From Tuberibacillus sp. Marseille-P3662 (GTDB taxonomy: Bacteria > Bacillota > Bacilli > Bacillales > Sporolactobacillaceae), in the NCBI RefSeq assembly GCF_900178005.1, contig NZ_FXBS01000002.1, positions 1-64,000 of the forward strand: a stretch of DNA of 64,000 bases, in the 5' to 3' direction. The notes under the pieces are model-generated. The model saw nothing but the letters and a program-made list of their open reading frames with translations, ran no database searches and was not told where the DNA came from. A program made the translations under genes and the position numbers. Shown here one piece after another: positions 16,216 through 26,195 of this stretch; the stretch's first letter is position 1, and every line of letters starts with the position of its first letter.

Positions 16216-17309
16216 GACGCGTCAACCCATTCGAGTAGCAGTAACTCAGAGGTGAAACCAGGACCCAAGGATACAACCAGTCCCTGCTCACCGGGATTCC
16301 CGGCTTGCCTCATCGCCCGATCTAGGACATATAAAACGGTTGGCGATGACATATTTCCGTAGTTTCGTAAAATGTTACGAGCATTGTCCGTAAACTGGCG
16401 TTCAAGATTAAATATGGCTTCATAGGCATCAAGTACCTTACGACCACCAGGGTGAGCAATAAAGTGATGCAATTCTGATATATCAAGGTAATATTGCTGT
16501 AAAAACTGTTTCACCTCAGGTTGAAGCCATGTTTCGACAATATGCGGGATACTTTTTGAAAAAACAACATGCAGCCCTTCATCACGAACATCCCAACCCA
16601 TGACTTCTTCGGAGTTAGGCATTAATGTCGATTGACTCCCTCTTACTTTAGGAACGATCGGGAGCTGAATTTTACTTTTCAACGATGATTGTTCGCCTGA
16701 AACGAGCACACAAGCAGCACCATCAGCAAATAATGACGTTCCTATTAAATTGCTTTTGGAGCGGTCACCATATTGAAACGTTAAACTACATAATTCAATC
16801 GAAAGAACTAATACATTAGCTTCAGGGTAAGCACGGCAATAGTCATCAGCACGAGCTAGTCCAGCGGTGCCGCCCCCACAACCCAGTCCCCAAATAGGAA
16901 TCCGTTTAGTGTGGACATCAAATGGTAATTGGTTCATAATCCTGGCTTCAATACTGGGCGTGGCCATGCCCGTTGTGGATATAAAGTAAATAGCATCAAT
17001 GGCTGTGGCTTCAACAGGCGTTGAAAGGTAATCGACCTGATTGAGACAATCATTAATCGACTTTATCCCTAGACTAACAGCCATTTCACAATAGCGATCA
17101 TTTTTTTCTTTCAGCGTTCGAGGCTGACTGAACCACTTGATTGGTGCTGAAAAATACCGGCGCTCAATGTCCCCATTATGAAAGACTTTTAATAAACGTT
17201 CGACGTCCGAAAAATCATTTCGGTAAAAGTCTCTGGCAAAGTCCATCACTTCTTCTTGCGCCAGAACATAAGGTGGATTGCTCAGCCCGACTGACACCAC
17301 TGTTGACAA
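16212..17309 (-). CDS. bpsA: Type III polyketide synthase (alkylpyrone synthase)
   Basis: A 365-residue chalcone-synthase-family enzyme. The catalytic cysteine is in IWGLGCGGGTAGLARA. The family His (HHFIAHPGGRKVL) and Asn (LRNYGNMSSPTVLYVL) complete the Cys-His-Asn triad. BpsA condenses long-chain acyl-CoA with malonyl-CoA to triketide pyrones. I prefer the TTG at 17309, eight bases after GAAAGGA; the ATG three codons earlier at 17318 overlaps that site. It is co-transcribed with bpsB. Confidence 0.93.
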   Translation of the reverse strand: MSTVVSVGLSNPPYVLAQEEVMDFARDFYRNDFSDVERLLKVFHNGDIERRYFSAPIKWFSQPRTLKEKNDRYCEMAVSLGIKSINDCLNQVDYLSTPVEATAIDAIYFISTTGMATPSIEARIMNQLPFDVHTKRIPIWGLGCGGGTAGLARADDYCRAYPEANVLVLSIELCSLTFQYGDRSKSNLIGTSLFADGAACVLVSGEQSSLKSKIQLPIVPKVRGSQSTLMPNSEEVMGWDVRDEGLHVVFSKSIPHIVETWLQPEVKQFLQQYYLDISELHHFIAHPGGRKVLDAYEAIFNLERQFTDNARNILRNYGNMSSPTVLYVLDRAMRQAGNPGEQGLVVSLGPGFTSELLLLEWVDAS

Positions 17310-17367
17310 GACCGTCATCCTTTCATTGGTTAGTTGCCTTATACTGTGAAATTAATGACTATTTTAT

Positions 17368-17401
17368 GCAAAAAAAGCTGCTGGTAGGTGCTACCAGCAG
17401 C
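17368..17401 (-). terminator. Intrinsic terminator after the 17401 gene
   Basis: AGCTGCTGGTAG at 17390–17401 pairs with CTACCAGCAGCT at 17375–17386 on the minus strand (12 bp, three-base loop), followed by seven Ts. Its 5' arm begins at the stop codon. Confidence 0.88.
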
Positions 17402-18255
17402 TAGGAATTTAAAGTACGGGACAAATGAATCACGCTTGTCACTTTCCGCTTTTGGTGATTCCAATAAAAGAGCGATTGTTTATCATCATTGTACAAGAGC
17501 AAATGTTGGTTTTGCTCACGTATATCTTTTGTCTTAGGTATATTATAGGTCGCGGCCTTCAAAGTTTGTAAGTGAATATAGACAAGATGGTCAGCTCTGC
17601 CTGTTTCCATATTCAAACCATGTAAAATCAAATCACCATCATATCTGAACAATTGACGGGGAGATGTATCAACAATCACAGTATTTACAATAATCCCTGA
17701 TTCATCGAGTTGTAACAACTTGCCACGGTTTGGCTCAGTCAACTGACATGTCGTCACATAAAAGCCTGCACCGTATTTAATAATGCCGGTTGGGAAAAAA
17801 CCTTCTCCCAAACATAGACTGTCTTTTCCCAAAGTACTAATGCTTGTTAGATAAGCATGGTTATCTTTGGGTGAGTAACTGACTGCATGCAGGTGATTGT
17901 GGTCAATCGCTAAATCCCATAAAAAGCCGTCAATTTGCCATTCATTCAGAAGCGTAATTGCCGTTTTATCGAATTGATACACATAGCCGTAACCATCTTC
18001 CCCTTCGCAAGCGGCCACTAACCAATGACTGGATTCATACAGCGACACTTTTCCTTTGACACATTTCTGTTCCAAAAGGTGACCTTGTCCGCAAAACACG
18101 TGGATTTCTGATGTCCCTTGACACTTATCCATTTTTGAGGTTAACCACAACTTGCCTTCCGAATCAATCAGAAACTCTTCAAAATCAGCGGGATTCGGAA
18201 TATCATTAATCAAAGGTCGACGAATATCCTCAAATAATACTGACTGCGAACGCAT
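17401..18255 (-). CDS. Unrecognised protein with beta-propeller-like strand repeats
   Basis: I do not recognise this 284-residue cytosolic protein. There is no signal peptide or membrane segment. It is rich in short strands ending in Trp/Tyr/Phe with spaced Asp-Gly or Asn-His turns (DSEGKLWLTSKMD, DGFLWDLAIDHNHLHAVSY, GAGFYVTTCQLTEPNRGKLLQLDESG), a rhythm seen in beta-propellers, but no family motif is clear. The ATG at 18255 has AAGGAGG eight bases upstream. It is divergent from the TPR regulator at 18525, so it could be a target of that regulator. Confidence 0.7.
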   Translation of the reverse strand: MRSQSVLFEDIRRPLINDIPNPADFEEFLIDSEGKLWLTSKMDKCQGTSEIHVFCGQGHLLEQKCVKGKVSLYESSHWLVAACEGEDGYGYVYQFDKTAITLLNEWQIDGFLWDLAIDHNHLHAVSYSPKDNHAYLTSISTLGKDSLCLGEGFFPTGIIKYGAGFYVTTCQLTEPNRGKLLQLDESGIIVNTVIVDTSPRQLFRYDGDLILHGLNMETGRADHLVYIHLQTLKAATYNIPKTKDIREQNQHLLLYNDDKQSLFYWNHQKRKVTSVIHLSRTLNS

Positions 18256-18385
18256 CAAACCAGCCTCCTTAAATATAAATAGCTCGGTACAAAAGTCCTG
18301 TGTATTTGTTGTGTTTAGATAATGTAAACATCTGTAAAAGCGGTTAACATTTGCTGTATTTTGATTTAAACTATAGGAAAATAGC

Positions 18386-18413
18386 TTTTCAAAATGTATA
18401 TCTATTGTATAAT
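18386..18413 (+). promoter_or_regulatory. Probable promoter of the TPR regulator
   Basis: TTTTCA, 16 bases, TATAAT, preceded by a T-rich tract. It would leave an untranslated leader of about 105 bases before the ATG at 18525. The -35 box is weak, which would fit an activated promoter. Confidence 0.45.
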
Positions 18414-18524
18414 AATAATAACAGAAATTCTGGTACTCTTTTATTGGGAAAAAAGTACGAAAGTCATAGGACGAACAAGGGTGTTAACAGACAATTTTCC
18501 CAAGTTGTTAAAGGAAGGAATCTT

Positions 18525-19784
18525 ATGATAGGACAGCGAATACGATATTATAGGAAGCAGACTGGTCTGACCCTTGAGAAATTGGCGGAAGGGATTTGTT
18601 CCGTGTCCTATCTAAGCAAGATTGAACATGGGGACAAATCCAGCGATGAAGTCGCTAAACTCCTATGTGATCGCTTAGGCATCGCCTATGAGGATGTCGA
18701 CAACCAAGCTCAACTTGAGGAAACAAGGCGACTTTTGGATCATTGGTACAAAGAAATCAGGGACAAAGTCTTTTATGATTATGAAGATTACAAAGACCGG
18801 ATTGAGGAAAGTTTGGGAAAAGCACAATCTCCCTTACTGAACATAAGGTTTGATTTGTTCCAAATAAAATACTTAACAGCAAAAAGTAATTTTGAAAAAG
18901 CCAAAGAAAGAATAGCCAATGTCGAGCAATATCATGAACTGATGGATGACGAATTGCTTTATTATTATCATCACTTTCTCGGCATCTACTATGGCGCTGT
19001 CAATGCCTATGACGATGCGATCGTCCATTTTGAAAAGGCTGAGAAGGCCATCCAAGAACTCACTTTGGGAGAAGCAGAAACCGGTGAGTTATGGTACCAA
19101 ATTGCTCTCGTTCATAGTAATCATGTTCAATTCACAAGAGCCATGGACTATGCCAACAAAGGGTTGGATATTTTTAATAAACAATATAATTTAAAACGCA
19201 TCGCTGATTGCCAAGTCATACTCGGCATTAGCAGCCGGGCGATGAAAAATTACCGCCAAGCCGAATACCACTATACTCAAGCCTTGAAGTTTATTGAGCT
19301 ATTAAATGATGATTATCGAAAATCGGTTGTTTATTACAACCTTGCTGTGATTAGTGCGTATAATAATGAATTTCACCAATCAATTGACTACTTTAAAAAT
19401 ATAATAGACTTACTTGGTGAGACTAGTCATTTAGCGGTGTCCAGTCAAGTCTCTATTGCCGAGTCTTATTATTATCTAAATGATATTCCTCAATGCAATA
19501 AGGAGTTGGACAGGGCTAGAGAATTGATAAGATGTGGAAATTACGGTAAAGAGTACCCTTTATTCTTGGAGATCATTTACAAGAAAGCGAATCAAATTTA
19601 CGACCATTCATATGAGAATTTGCTAAAGAACAAAGCGTTACCTTACTACAAAAGTTCTAAAAGATTAGACAAAATTGTTGAATACGCAGAAGTTTTGGGA
19701 GATATATATTATAATAAAAAACATTATAAACGGGCGAGCGAATACTATCGTTTAGCCAAAAAAACACGAGACGATATTAATTAA
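18525..19784 (+). CDS. NprR/PlcR-type quorum-sensing regulator (HTH plus TPR)
   Basis: A 419-residue RRNPP-family regulator. Residues 1–~60 form an XRE helix-turn-helix (RIRYYRKQTGLTLEKLAEGI and SVSYLSKIEHGDKSS). The remainder is a run of TPR helices, with segments such as NAYDDAIVHFEKAEKAI, YANKGLDIFNKQYN and YRQAEYHYTQALKFIE, that would hold a short peptide. Length and layout fit NprR/PlcR rather than Rap (no phosphatase-type N-terminus). The ATG has AAGGAAGG upstream; a longer reading from 18351 has no ribosome binding site. A 45-residue exported-peptide gene begins 13 bases after the stop. Confidence 0.88.
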   Translation: MIGQRIRYYRKQTGLTLEKLAEGICSVSYLSKIEHGDKSSDEVAKLLCDRLGIAYEDVDNQAQLEETRRLLDHWYKEIRDKVFYDYEDYKDRIEESLGKAQSPLLNIRFDLFQIKYLTAKSNFEKAKERIANVEQYHELMDDELLYYYHHFLGIYYGAVNAYDDAIVHFEKAEKAIQELTLGEAETGELWYQIALVHSNHVQFTRAMDYANKGLDIFNKQYNLKRIADCQVILGISSRAMKNYRQAEYHYTQALKFIELLNDDYRKSVVYYNLAVISAYNNEFHQSIDYFKNIIDLLGETSHLAVSSQVSIAESYYYLNDIPQCNKELDRARELIRCGNYGKEYPLFLEIIYKKANQIYDHSYENLLKNKALPYYKSSKRLDKIVEYAEVLGDIYYNKKHYKRASEYYRLAKKTRDDIN

Positions 19785-19797
19785 AGGGGTGCATCTT

Positions 19798-19935
19798 ATG
19801 AATAAAATGCTTAAAATCAGTATTATTGCTTCATTGATGTTTGGAGGAGTCACTACTTTTATATTTAAACATCAGGACATAGGCCCGCCAAGCGGCGCAC
19901 CTGATCCAGACACTGAAGTTGTAAAAACTTTATAA
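19798..19935 (+). CDS. Candidate signalling pro-peptide of the NprR/PlcR-type regulator
   Basis: A 45-codon gene with a good ribosome binding site (AAAGGGG, eight bases before ATG). The product has a Lys-rich start (MNKMLK), a hydrophobic segment (ISIIASLMFGGVTTFIF) and a polar tail HQDIGPPSGAPDPDTEVVKTL. This is the plan of NprX, PapR and Phr pro-peptides, which are secreted, trimmed, and re-imported by Opp to bind the regulator. Position just after the regulator and before a strong terminator supports a shared transcript. The mature peptide would lie within the last 21 residues; I cannot name its ends. Confidence 0.8.
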   Translation: MNKMLKISIIASLMFGGVTTFIFKHQDIGPPSGAPDPDTEVVKTL

Positions 19936-19946
19936 GTCAAGTCTCA

Positions 19947-19981
19947 AGCCATCCGATGTGTGTTCGGATGGCTCGTTTTTC
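19947..19981 (+). terminator. Intrinsic terminator of the regulator/peptide operon
   Basis: AGCCATCCGA pairs with TCGGATGGCT around a seven-base loop and is followed by CGTTTTTC. It marks the end of the two-gene unit. Confidence 0.9.
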
Positions 19982-20195
19982 ATTTCCACTCAATCTCTAT
20001 GTTTTATCCCCTTACTTAACATGATACTCCTTATTGTTCCATTTTGCTTTGTATTTTTGGAGTTATGTTGCCAGCCTGTGCTTCCATTCATATGAATTTT
20101 TGGTTTGAAATTTTTTGTGAAGTTCGGCATACTAGGATAGTGTAAGATTCTATAGAGTATAATGTCTCAAGATTATAGAAAGGAGTTCAACACCA

Positions 20196-20429
20196 ATGGC
20201 ATTTGTTATCACTTCACCTTGTGTCGGAGAAAAATCAGGCGAATGTGTTGAAACATGTCCGGTTGATTGCATTGTCGAAGGCGACGATATGTTTTATATC
20301 GATCCTGATATCTGCATCGATTGCGGAGCTTGTGAAGCCGTTTGTCCGGTAGAAGCCATCTATCCTGAGGAAGAAGTTCCTGAGGAAGAGCAGCAGTACA
20401 TCCAATTGAACAAGGACTTCTTTAAGTAG
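20196..20429 (+). CDS. 7Fe ferredoxin (3Fe-4S plus 4Fe-4S)
   Basis: A 77-residue ferredoxin of the Bacillus schlegelii/Thermus type. The cysteine pattern is C9-x7-C17-x3-C21-P...C25 and then C39-x2-C42-x2-C45-x3-C49-P. In this family the first group with the last cysteine binds a 3Fe-4S cluster and the rest a 4Fe-4S cluster. The acidic tail (YPEEEVPEEEQQYIQ) is normal. It is preceded by AAAGGAG and followed by its own terminator, so it is likely monocistronic. It may serve the neighbouring formate dehydrogenase, but nothing in the sequence proves this. Confidence 0.93.
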   Translation: MAFVITSPCVGEKSGECVETCPVDCIVEGDDMFYIDPDICIDCGACEAVCPVEAIYPEEEVPEEEQQYIQLNKDFFK

Positions 20430-20437
20430 ACATACTT

Positions 20438-20469
20438 AAAGGGCTGTCTAAACGGCAGCCCCTTTTTTT
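20438..20469 (+). terminator. Intrinsic terminator after the ferredoxin gene
   Basis: GGGCTGTC pairs with GGCAGCCC (8 bp), followed by a run of seven Ts. Confidence 0.88.
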
Positions 20470-20489
20470 GGCTTTATAAAATGAGAAAA

Positions 20490-20963
20490 TCAGACCTCTT
20501 TACCTGCGCCTTTTAAAAAACTTAGTAACGCTGTGACCGTTCGATTAATCTCTGGGTCTTTCAATGCTTTAACAAGATCGAACATCGACACTTTTTCCCC
20601 AGCCTCTAAATGCTTTGCCGCATTGCTCATGCCTTCGTTAATATTCGTCGCCAGCCCTTTGAATTGATGCACATCAATCTCACCCAGCATTTGCGCCATA
20701 TTCATCATGTGATCTAAAGAATGACTTATGCCGGGTTTATTGAATTCCCGTGCCGCTATTCCCATGACCCTGTCACCTTGACCGAACATGCCGTTCAGCA
20801 ATTCAAGGATGCCGCGTTCATGTAAATGATGCAATAATTCCAAGCATTCCAGAACCGATGCCTTATTGTCTATTAGAGCTGTTAGGATGTCTTCTGTATC
20901 CTTCTGCTTTTGCTCATCTTCAGACATCTTTATAGGTTCAATATCGGTTATCGGTTTTGCCAT
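20490..20963 (-). CDS. DUF1641 protein, formate dehydrogenase partner (YrhD-like)
   Basis: A 157-residue DUF1641 protein, the family of B. subtilis YrhD, which is found next to formate dehydrogenase alpha subunits. It is mostly helical, with the recognisable stretch [19 protein letters not shown] and a C-terminal [20 protein letters not shown]. Its function is unknown; by context it may be a membrane or electron-transfer partner of the dehydrogenase. It starts at ATG with AAAGGAGATGAG upstream and overlaps the 3' end of the dehydrogenase by 26 bp. Confidence 0.88.
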   Translation of the reverse strand: MAKPITDIEPIKMSEDEQKQKDTEDILTALIDNKASVLECLELLHHLHERGILELLNGMFGQGDRVMGIAAREFNKPGISHSLDHMMNMAQMLGEIDVHQFKGLATNINEGMSNAAKHLEAGEKVSMFDLVKALKDPEINRTVTALLSFLKGAGKEV

Positions 20964-23925
20964 GTCGACTCATCTCCTTTTTCTTACGAATGACTTCACC
21001 TGGAAAAACGTAATCATCTCTGGCCCATTTGTTCTCGACAAGGACGCCTTGCTGTGGTGTCCGCTTGCCATAACGGTGATTGTTATCCGGCATGGGTCGT
21101 GCACCTTCAACTTCCAAAACGTCCATTCGCACAGCCGTATCCTTATAAGCCGGTGTATCAGTGTCCTTATCAACCTCGCTAGACGTCAACCGGTTGATCG
21201 CAGCCTCGCCGTTATCATTCATAGGCACATAGATTTCCTTATCTTTTACGCGGTCGGTCACAAGGATATGACCCTTGGCAGCGCCGTGTCTTGACACTAA
21301 CCGGGCGACTGATCCATCTTTAATACCTCTATCTTCCGCCAAATCAGGAGAGACTTCAAAAAAAGCCTTAGGTGTTTTACGCGTAATGCCTTCCGACTTA
21401 TAAGTCATATTGCCTTCATGAAAATGTTCAAGCAAGCGACCATTATTAACGTGTAAATCATACTCATCATCCGTGCCTGTCGTTTCGGTCCAATCGACAG
21501 GGAACAAACGAGCCTTACCATCCTCAAATGCAAATGCCTTGGTATACAGCAATGGCTCATCCGTTCCATCAGCTCTAACCGGCCATTGTAAACTTTGATA
21601 CCCTTCAAGTAAGTCATAGCTAACCCCTTTAAACAAGTTGGCAAGACTAGCAGCTTCATCCATAATTGCTGATGGATGATGATAACGCCAATCTGCCCCC
21701 AGGTGATTCGCTATCAACTGGATGATCTGCCAATCTGGCTTAGCATCACCCAACGGTTCAAGCACTTGGTACAATCGTTGAATGCGTCTTTCGGTATTCG
21801 TAAATGTTCCTGCTTTTTCTAAGCTTGGAACGGCAGGTAAAACAACATCCGCATATTGGGCCGTCTTTGTTAAGAACAATTCCTGAACGACGAAAAAGTC
21901 CAGTTTTTCATAAGCCGCTTGGACATGATTCATATTGGAATCAACGATACCCATATCTTCACCTTGCAAATAGAGGGCCTTCAGCTGATCATCATGAATC
22001 GCTTCAACCATTTCATGATTATCCAACCCCGGTTCATCTGGGAGCTCTGTCCCCCAAGCTTGTTCATAGCGCTTACGCACCTCATCATTATCAATTGGCT
22101 CATAACCAGGGAATGTATTCGGCATACTACCGAAGTCACTGCAGCCTTGGACATTATTATGACCTCGTAGCGGATAAGCCCCTGTCCCAGGACGACCATA
22201 ATTGCCTGTGACTAATAGAAGGTTTGAAATGGCTGTAGACGTGTCACTCCCGCCTTTCTGCTGTGTAACCCCCATCGCCCAACAAATGGACACAGAACCA
22301 GCGTTATGAATCGTCTCAGCAACTTTTGTCAACATAGCCTTCGACAAACCTGTAATTTGTTCCGCTTGGTCTAATGTATATTTTTCGAGATGCTCTCGGT
22401 AATCGTCTAATCCGTTAACACGTTCTGATAAAAAAGCGGCATCTTCCCAACCCTGTTCTAGAATATAGTGAGTTACAGCAGATAACCACACAAGATCAGT
22501 ACCGGGCTTTGGTTGGATAAATACATCTGCTCTTTCTGCCATCTCATGCTTACGAATATCAGCAACTATAAGCCCTTGACCGTTTAGTTTATGCGCCCGC
22601 CTAATTTTGGAAGCAAGCACCGGATGGGACTCTGCAGTGTTAGAACCAATGGTTATGACTAAATCCGCTTTTTCTAAATCTGACATTGAACCACTGTCAC
22701 CACCATAGCCGACAGTTCTAAACAATCCTTTTGTGGCCGGTGCCTGACAGTATCTTGAACAATTATCAATATTATTGGTCCCGATCACTTGTCGACCTAA
22801 TTTCTGCATTAAGTATGACTCCTCATTGGTCGCTTTCGATGATGAAATCAAACCAATGGCATCGCTTCCATCTTTTTGTTTAATGGATGACAGGTTAGTT
22901 TTGATAACGTCCAATGCCTCCTCCCACTCGACTTCATGAAAGCGATCCCCTTTACGCACTAACGGTTTGGTCAGGCGCTCATCACTATTGACATAATCCC
23001 AACCAAATTTTCCTTTGACACAAGAAGAGATACCGTTGGCAGGTGAATCCGGTTGTGGTTCAACTTTTAAGATTTTTCGATCTTTTGTCCATACATCAAA
23101 TGAACAGCCCACGCCACAATACGTACACACGGTTTTCGTCTTTTCAATCCGTTCCTCGCGCATCGCCGCTTCCGAATCCGATACTGACATTAATGTACCA
23201 TAGCCATTTTCTACTTTTTTCGTTAAATCGATCATCGAACGCATTGTCCCCTTTTCAAGACCCGTCATGTAACCGGCTTCCCCAACCATTGACTTTTCCA
23301 TCAAGGCATTACATGGACAAACGGTCACGCATTGACCGCAGTTAACACAACTTGAGTCATCAATCGATGTTCCACCATCCCACATCACCCGGGGTTGATC
23401 CAGTGACCAGTCAATGGACAGTGTTTCGTTCACTTCGACATTTTGACACGCTTCGACACAGCGGCCACATTGAATACATTGGTCAGGGTCATAACGATAA
23501 AAACTCCCTGAAGGATCCTCTTCATAAGGTTTGAACGCAAACGGCTGATCCTGATGTTCAATTCCCATCGCTTTCACTGTATTGTGCACATCACAGGCTC
23601 CGTTGTTATAATCACAGACCGTACAATACAATTCATGATTCACGAGGATTCGATTCATCGCTATTTTTTGGGCTTGCTCAGCGTCCGGCGTTTTCGTGTT
23701 CACCTTCATTCCGGATTCAATCGCTGTACTACAGGCACGCTTTAATTCACCATTGACTTCTACAGTGCACGTATCACACGTCGCAATCGGTCCTAAGCTT
23801 TCATGGTAACAAAGCCCATGAAGCTCCATACCCATTTGATGCATGAACGTCATTAAATTGTCGCCCGGATGAGCATGATACTCCGTATCATTCACCGTAA
23901 TGACTGCATGTTCCCGATCAGCCAA
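20938..23925 (-). CDS. Formate dehydrogenase alpha subunit (YrhE type), molybdenum and Fe-S protein
   Basis: A 995-residue molybdopterin oxidoreductase with an NADH-dehydrogenase-G-like front. In order: a 2Fe-2S domain ([16 protein letters not shown]), a Cys/His cluster region ([18 protein letters not shown]), two 4Fe-4S motifs ([25 protein letters not shown]), the 4Fe-4S loop of the catalytic domain ([13 protein letters not shown]), and the bis-MGD domain. The molybdenum ligand is a cysteine in [13 protein letters not shown], not selenocysteine. I chose TTG at 23925 with GGGGGAGG eight bases before; the ATG five codons earlier overlaps that site. Formate oxidation to CO2 is the expected reaction; the electron acceptor is unknown. 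Confidence 0.93.
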   Translation of the reverse strand: MADREHAVITVNDTEYHAHPGDNLMTFMHQMGMELHGLCYHESLGPIATCDTCTVEVNGELKRACSTAIESGMKVNTKTPDAEQAQKIAMNRILVNHELYCTVCDYNNGACDVHNTVKAMGIEHQDQPFAFKPYEEDPSGSFYRYDPDQCIQCGRCVEACQNVEVNETLSIDWSLDQPRVMWDGGTSIDDSSCVNCGQCVTVCPCNALMEKSMVGEAGYMTGLEKGTMRSMIDLTKKVENGYGTLMSVSDSEAAMREERIEKTKTVCTYCGVGCSFDVWTKDRKILKVEPQPDSPANGISSCVKGKFGWDYVNSDERLTKPLVRKGDRFHEVEWEEALDVIKTNLSSIKQKDGSDAIGLISSSKATNEESYLMQKLGRQVIGTNNIDNCSRYCQAPATKGLFRTVGYGGDSGSMSDLEKADLVITIGSNTAESHPVLASKIRRAHKLNGQGLIVADIRKHEMAERADVFIQPKPGTDLVWLSAVTHYILEQGWEDAAFLSERVNGLDDYREHLEKYTLDQAEQITGLSKAMLTKVAETIHNAGSVSICWAMGVTQQKGGSDTSTAISNLLLVTGNYGRPGTGAYPLRGHNNVQGCSDFGSMPNTFPGYEPIDNDEVRKRYEQAWGTELPDEPGLDNHEMVEAIHDDQLKALYLQGEDMGIVDSNMNHVQAAYEKLDFFVVQELFLTKTAQYADVVLPAVPSLEKAGTFTNTERRIQRLYQVLEPLGDAKPDWQIIQLIANHLGADWRYHHPSAIMDEAASLANLFKGVSYDLLEGYQSLQWPVRADGTDEPLLYTKAFAFEDGKARLFPVDWTETTGTDDEYDLHVNNGRLLEHFHEGNMTYKSEGITRKTPKAFFEVSPDLAEDRGIKDGSVARLVSRHGAAKGHILVTDRVKDKEIYVPMNDNGEAAINRLTSSEVDKDTDTPAYKDTAVRMDVLEVEGARPMPDNNHRYGKRTPQQGVLVENKWARDDYVFPGEVIRKKKEMSRHGKTDNRY

Positions 23926-24016
23926 TCTCATAACCTCCCCCAATAAACGAATGAATTTAACTTAATATTTATTAAAAATCACATGGATAGAACTGTTGTC
24001 TACCCATGTGTATTAA

Positions 24017-25201
24017 CTACATAAATTGACTATACCCACGAATCGAATCTAAGATCATTTGTGAATAATACAAAGTTGTCGATAAGATGATAGCTAAAAG
24101 AATATAGGCAATAAATACTTTCCATTTTGTTTTCGTATCAGCTTCGTAATAGGTCTCCATCGTCTGCTGTTCTTCACGGATATTTTGTAACTGCTTTAAT
24201 AGACTGCTCATCTGAGATTGCCATTGTTCGTCATCTTCAATGGCCTGCACAGCTTGAATCATATTAATATACTTTTGCTTCTCTTCACGCAGCTGTTCAC
24301 GGGCCAATTTTTTGTCATCTTGAAAAAATGGAATATACCATTTCTCGTTAACCGGCGCTAATTCATCTTCAATAGACTGCGCCTTTGTTCTGTAATGGCG
24401 AACGAGATAAAATATCATCCCTTCATTACGAATCGGTCCATCTTCATCATGAAATGAGTGTTGGTAAAACAAGTCATTCCGGAGCTCCTTAAGCAACTCC
24501 CGACGGTCCTCAAGTGCCTTTTCACTTAACTTTAACCGGCGCAATCGATAATTATCCCGAACACGGTGCCACCAGTTAAACAGCCCGAAGACTAAGATTA
24601 ACAGGATTAACGGAGACTTGGTAAAATAAAAATATACCGCAATGCCAATCAAACCGACAAACCAAAGTTTTGTCGATAACAGACCTACAACGCGCCCACC
24701 ATCTAAAGGTGATACCGGAAAAAGGTTAAACAGATTCAGCATAGACCCTAGAAAAATGACCAATGCCCATATCAGCCCGCCATCAAAATAGTACATGACC
24801 ACACCAGGAATGATGGAAATCAGCCCCGCCAATGGTCCCGCATATGCAATATAAGCTTCCATTTTGGCATCCTTAGGCTGTTCCTTAAGACCAATAACGG
24901 CACCCATGAAAGGCACAAACACGGCGGGACTTGTTTTCAAGCCTTTTTGCTTAGCAGCAATTAAATGCCCCATTTCATGGACGAAAAGAAGGTATATGAG
25001 GACAACGGCAAATGTCCAGCCGAAGAATATGGCGTAAGCCCCTAATGAAATAAATAAACTAATAAACGTACCACCAAATTTGAACAGCTTGAGTAATGCA
25101 AAGATCGACTTAAGCTTAGTCAAAATGAGGGCGCCAATCGTCGCCAAAATCCCCTTATTCTTAAAATTGTTCTTATTCTTAGCCTGTGGTTGGTCTGGCA
25201 T
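24017..25201 (-). CDS. Site-2 protease family (M50) membrane metalloprotease
   Basis: A 394-residue multi-pass protein with the zinc motif VHEMGHLIAAKQ near residue 90 and the second metal-binding motif FPVSPLDGGRVVGLL near residue 168. These are the hallmarks of site-2 proteases, which cut transmembrane segments. After the catalytic core there is a soluble coiled-coil-rich part (RRELLKELRNDL through REEQQTMETYYEAD) and one C-terminal membrane helix near residue 365. The substrate is unknown. The gene stands alone between the formate dehydrogenase and the MBL hydrolase. Confidence 0.9.
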   Translation of the reverse strand: MPDQPQAKNKNNFKNKGILATIGALILTKLKSIFALLKLFKFGGTFISLFISLGAYAIFFGWTFAVVLIYLLFVHEMGHLIAAKQKGLKTSPAVFVPFMGAVIGLKEQPKDAKMEAYIAYAGPLAGLISIIPGVVMYYFDGGLIWALVIFLGSMLNLFNLFPVSPLDGGRVVGLLSTKLWFVGLIGIAVYFYFTKSPLILLILVFGLFNWWHRVRDNYRLRRLKLSEKALEDRRELLKELRNDLFYQHSFHDEDGPIRNEGMIFYLVRHYRTKAQSIEDELAPVNEKWYIPFFQDDKKLAREQLREEKQKYINMIQAVQAIEDDEQWQSQMSSLLKQLQNIREEQQTMETYYEADTKTKWKVFIAYILLAIILSTTLYYSQMILDSIRGYSQFM

Positions 25202-25242
25202 AATAATCTCCCTACTGGTTTTTATACTACTATTTTAGCATA

Positions 25243-26100
25243 TCAAATATGAACCTTCAGACCATCATAAGCAAATGATATCGGCAATTCTTTAGCCTGT
25301 AATTGTTTTTCCACTTGACAGAGGTCATCGTAACTGACACGATCGGGTTCCTCCACATGGGTTAAATAACAGCACTTAGGTGCTAACCGCTCAACGATAT
25401 GTAACGTTTCCTGGAACGTCGCTTCCTCATCAAGCACTGGATGATTCTCAGCGAGATGCTGTTCACCTGTAAGGGGATGCGTTCCAAATACACCTGTAGG
25501 TAAAATGACGAGATCCATATGTTGCAGTGATTCATCCGGGATCCAACCATTTAATTCATCGGGCGCGATTAAAACACGATGATGGTGATCTTCTATTATA
25601 AAAGCATAAACATAATCCTCCGCTAGCCGCAACGGTGTAATCGTTACATCGCTGATAACAATATGCTCACCATCCAAGATCGTATGCGTCCTGAGGGATT
25701 TTTGTTTATCTTCCATGAATGCAAAATGGTCGCGGATCCCAAGGTACGCCTCAGCATCAGCAGCCACTTGTTCAGGAAAATAAACATCCGTCATGCCATT
25801 AACCGGCGGCCACTGACTAAAGTCGGCATTCAAGGTTTCAAATATCCTTCTTCCCATTGTATGATCAGGGTGCCAATGAGAGTACAAACACGCTTTAACA
25901 GATGGGATGTTCGCCCGGTTGAGCTGCATCGCGATATCTTCTGAAGTATCAATCAATAACTGAATATCATGGATAAAAACCCCCGGACCGCTACGACTGT
26001 AAGGAACCCCCTTGACTCTAGCCTCCTGACATACCTGACAATGACAACCCGGTCGAGGCGTTCGAATCGCACCACCCGTTCCAAGGAATTCAATTTGCAA
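25243..26100 (-). CDS. Metallo-beta-lactamase fold hydrolase (PhnP-like)
   Basis: A 285-residue cytosolic hydrolase with the double-metal motif SHWHPDHTMGRR near residue 76, an N-terminal GTGGAIRTPRPGCHCQVC resembling PhnP/RNase Z-like proteins, and a late CYLTHVEEPDR. PhnP is a cyclic ribose phosphodiesterase; here there is no phn operon, so the substrate cannot be stated. The Cys-rich N-terminus (CHCQVC) suggests an extra structural zinc. It starts at TTG behind GGGAGTGG. Confidence 0.85.
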   Translation of the reverse strand: MQIEFLGTGGAIRTPRPGCHCQVCQEARVKGVPYSRSGPGVFIHDIQLLIDTSEDIAMQLNRANIPSVKACLYSHWHPDHTMGRRIFETLNADFSQWPPVNGMTDVYFPEQVAADAEAYLGIRDHFAFMEDKQKSLRTHTILDGEHIVISDVTITPLRLAEDYVYAFIIEDHHHRVLIAPDELNGWIPDESLQHMDLVILPTGVFGTHPLTGEQHLAENHPVLDEEATFQETLHIVERLAPKCCYLTHVEEPDRVSYDDLCQVEKQLQAKELPISFAYDGLKVHI

Positions 26101-26195
26101 AAATGTCCACTCCCTTTATCTATCGTCTCATTATTTCCATTGACCCTTTATAAGTATTACAATTAAGAATAACTTTATAAACTGAGGTGACCGTC

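Noticed and set aside
22720-22790. Selenocysteine in the formate dehydrogenase
   Set aside because: The molybdenum-ligand position is an ordinary cysteine codon in [10 protein letters not shown], and the frame has no internal TGA.
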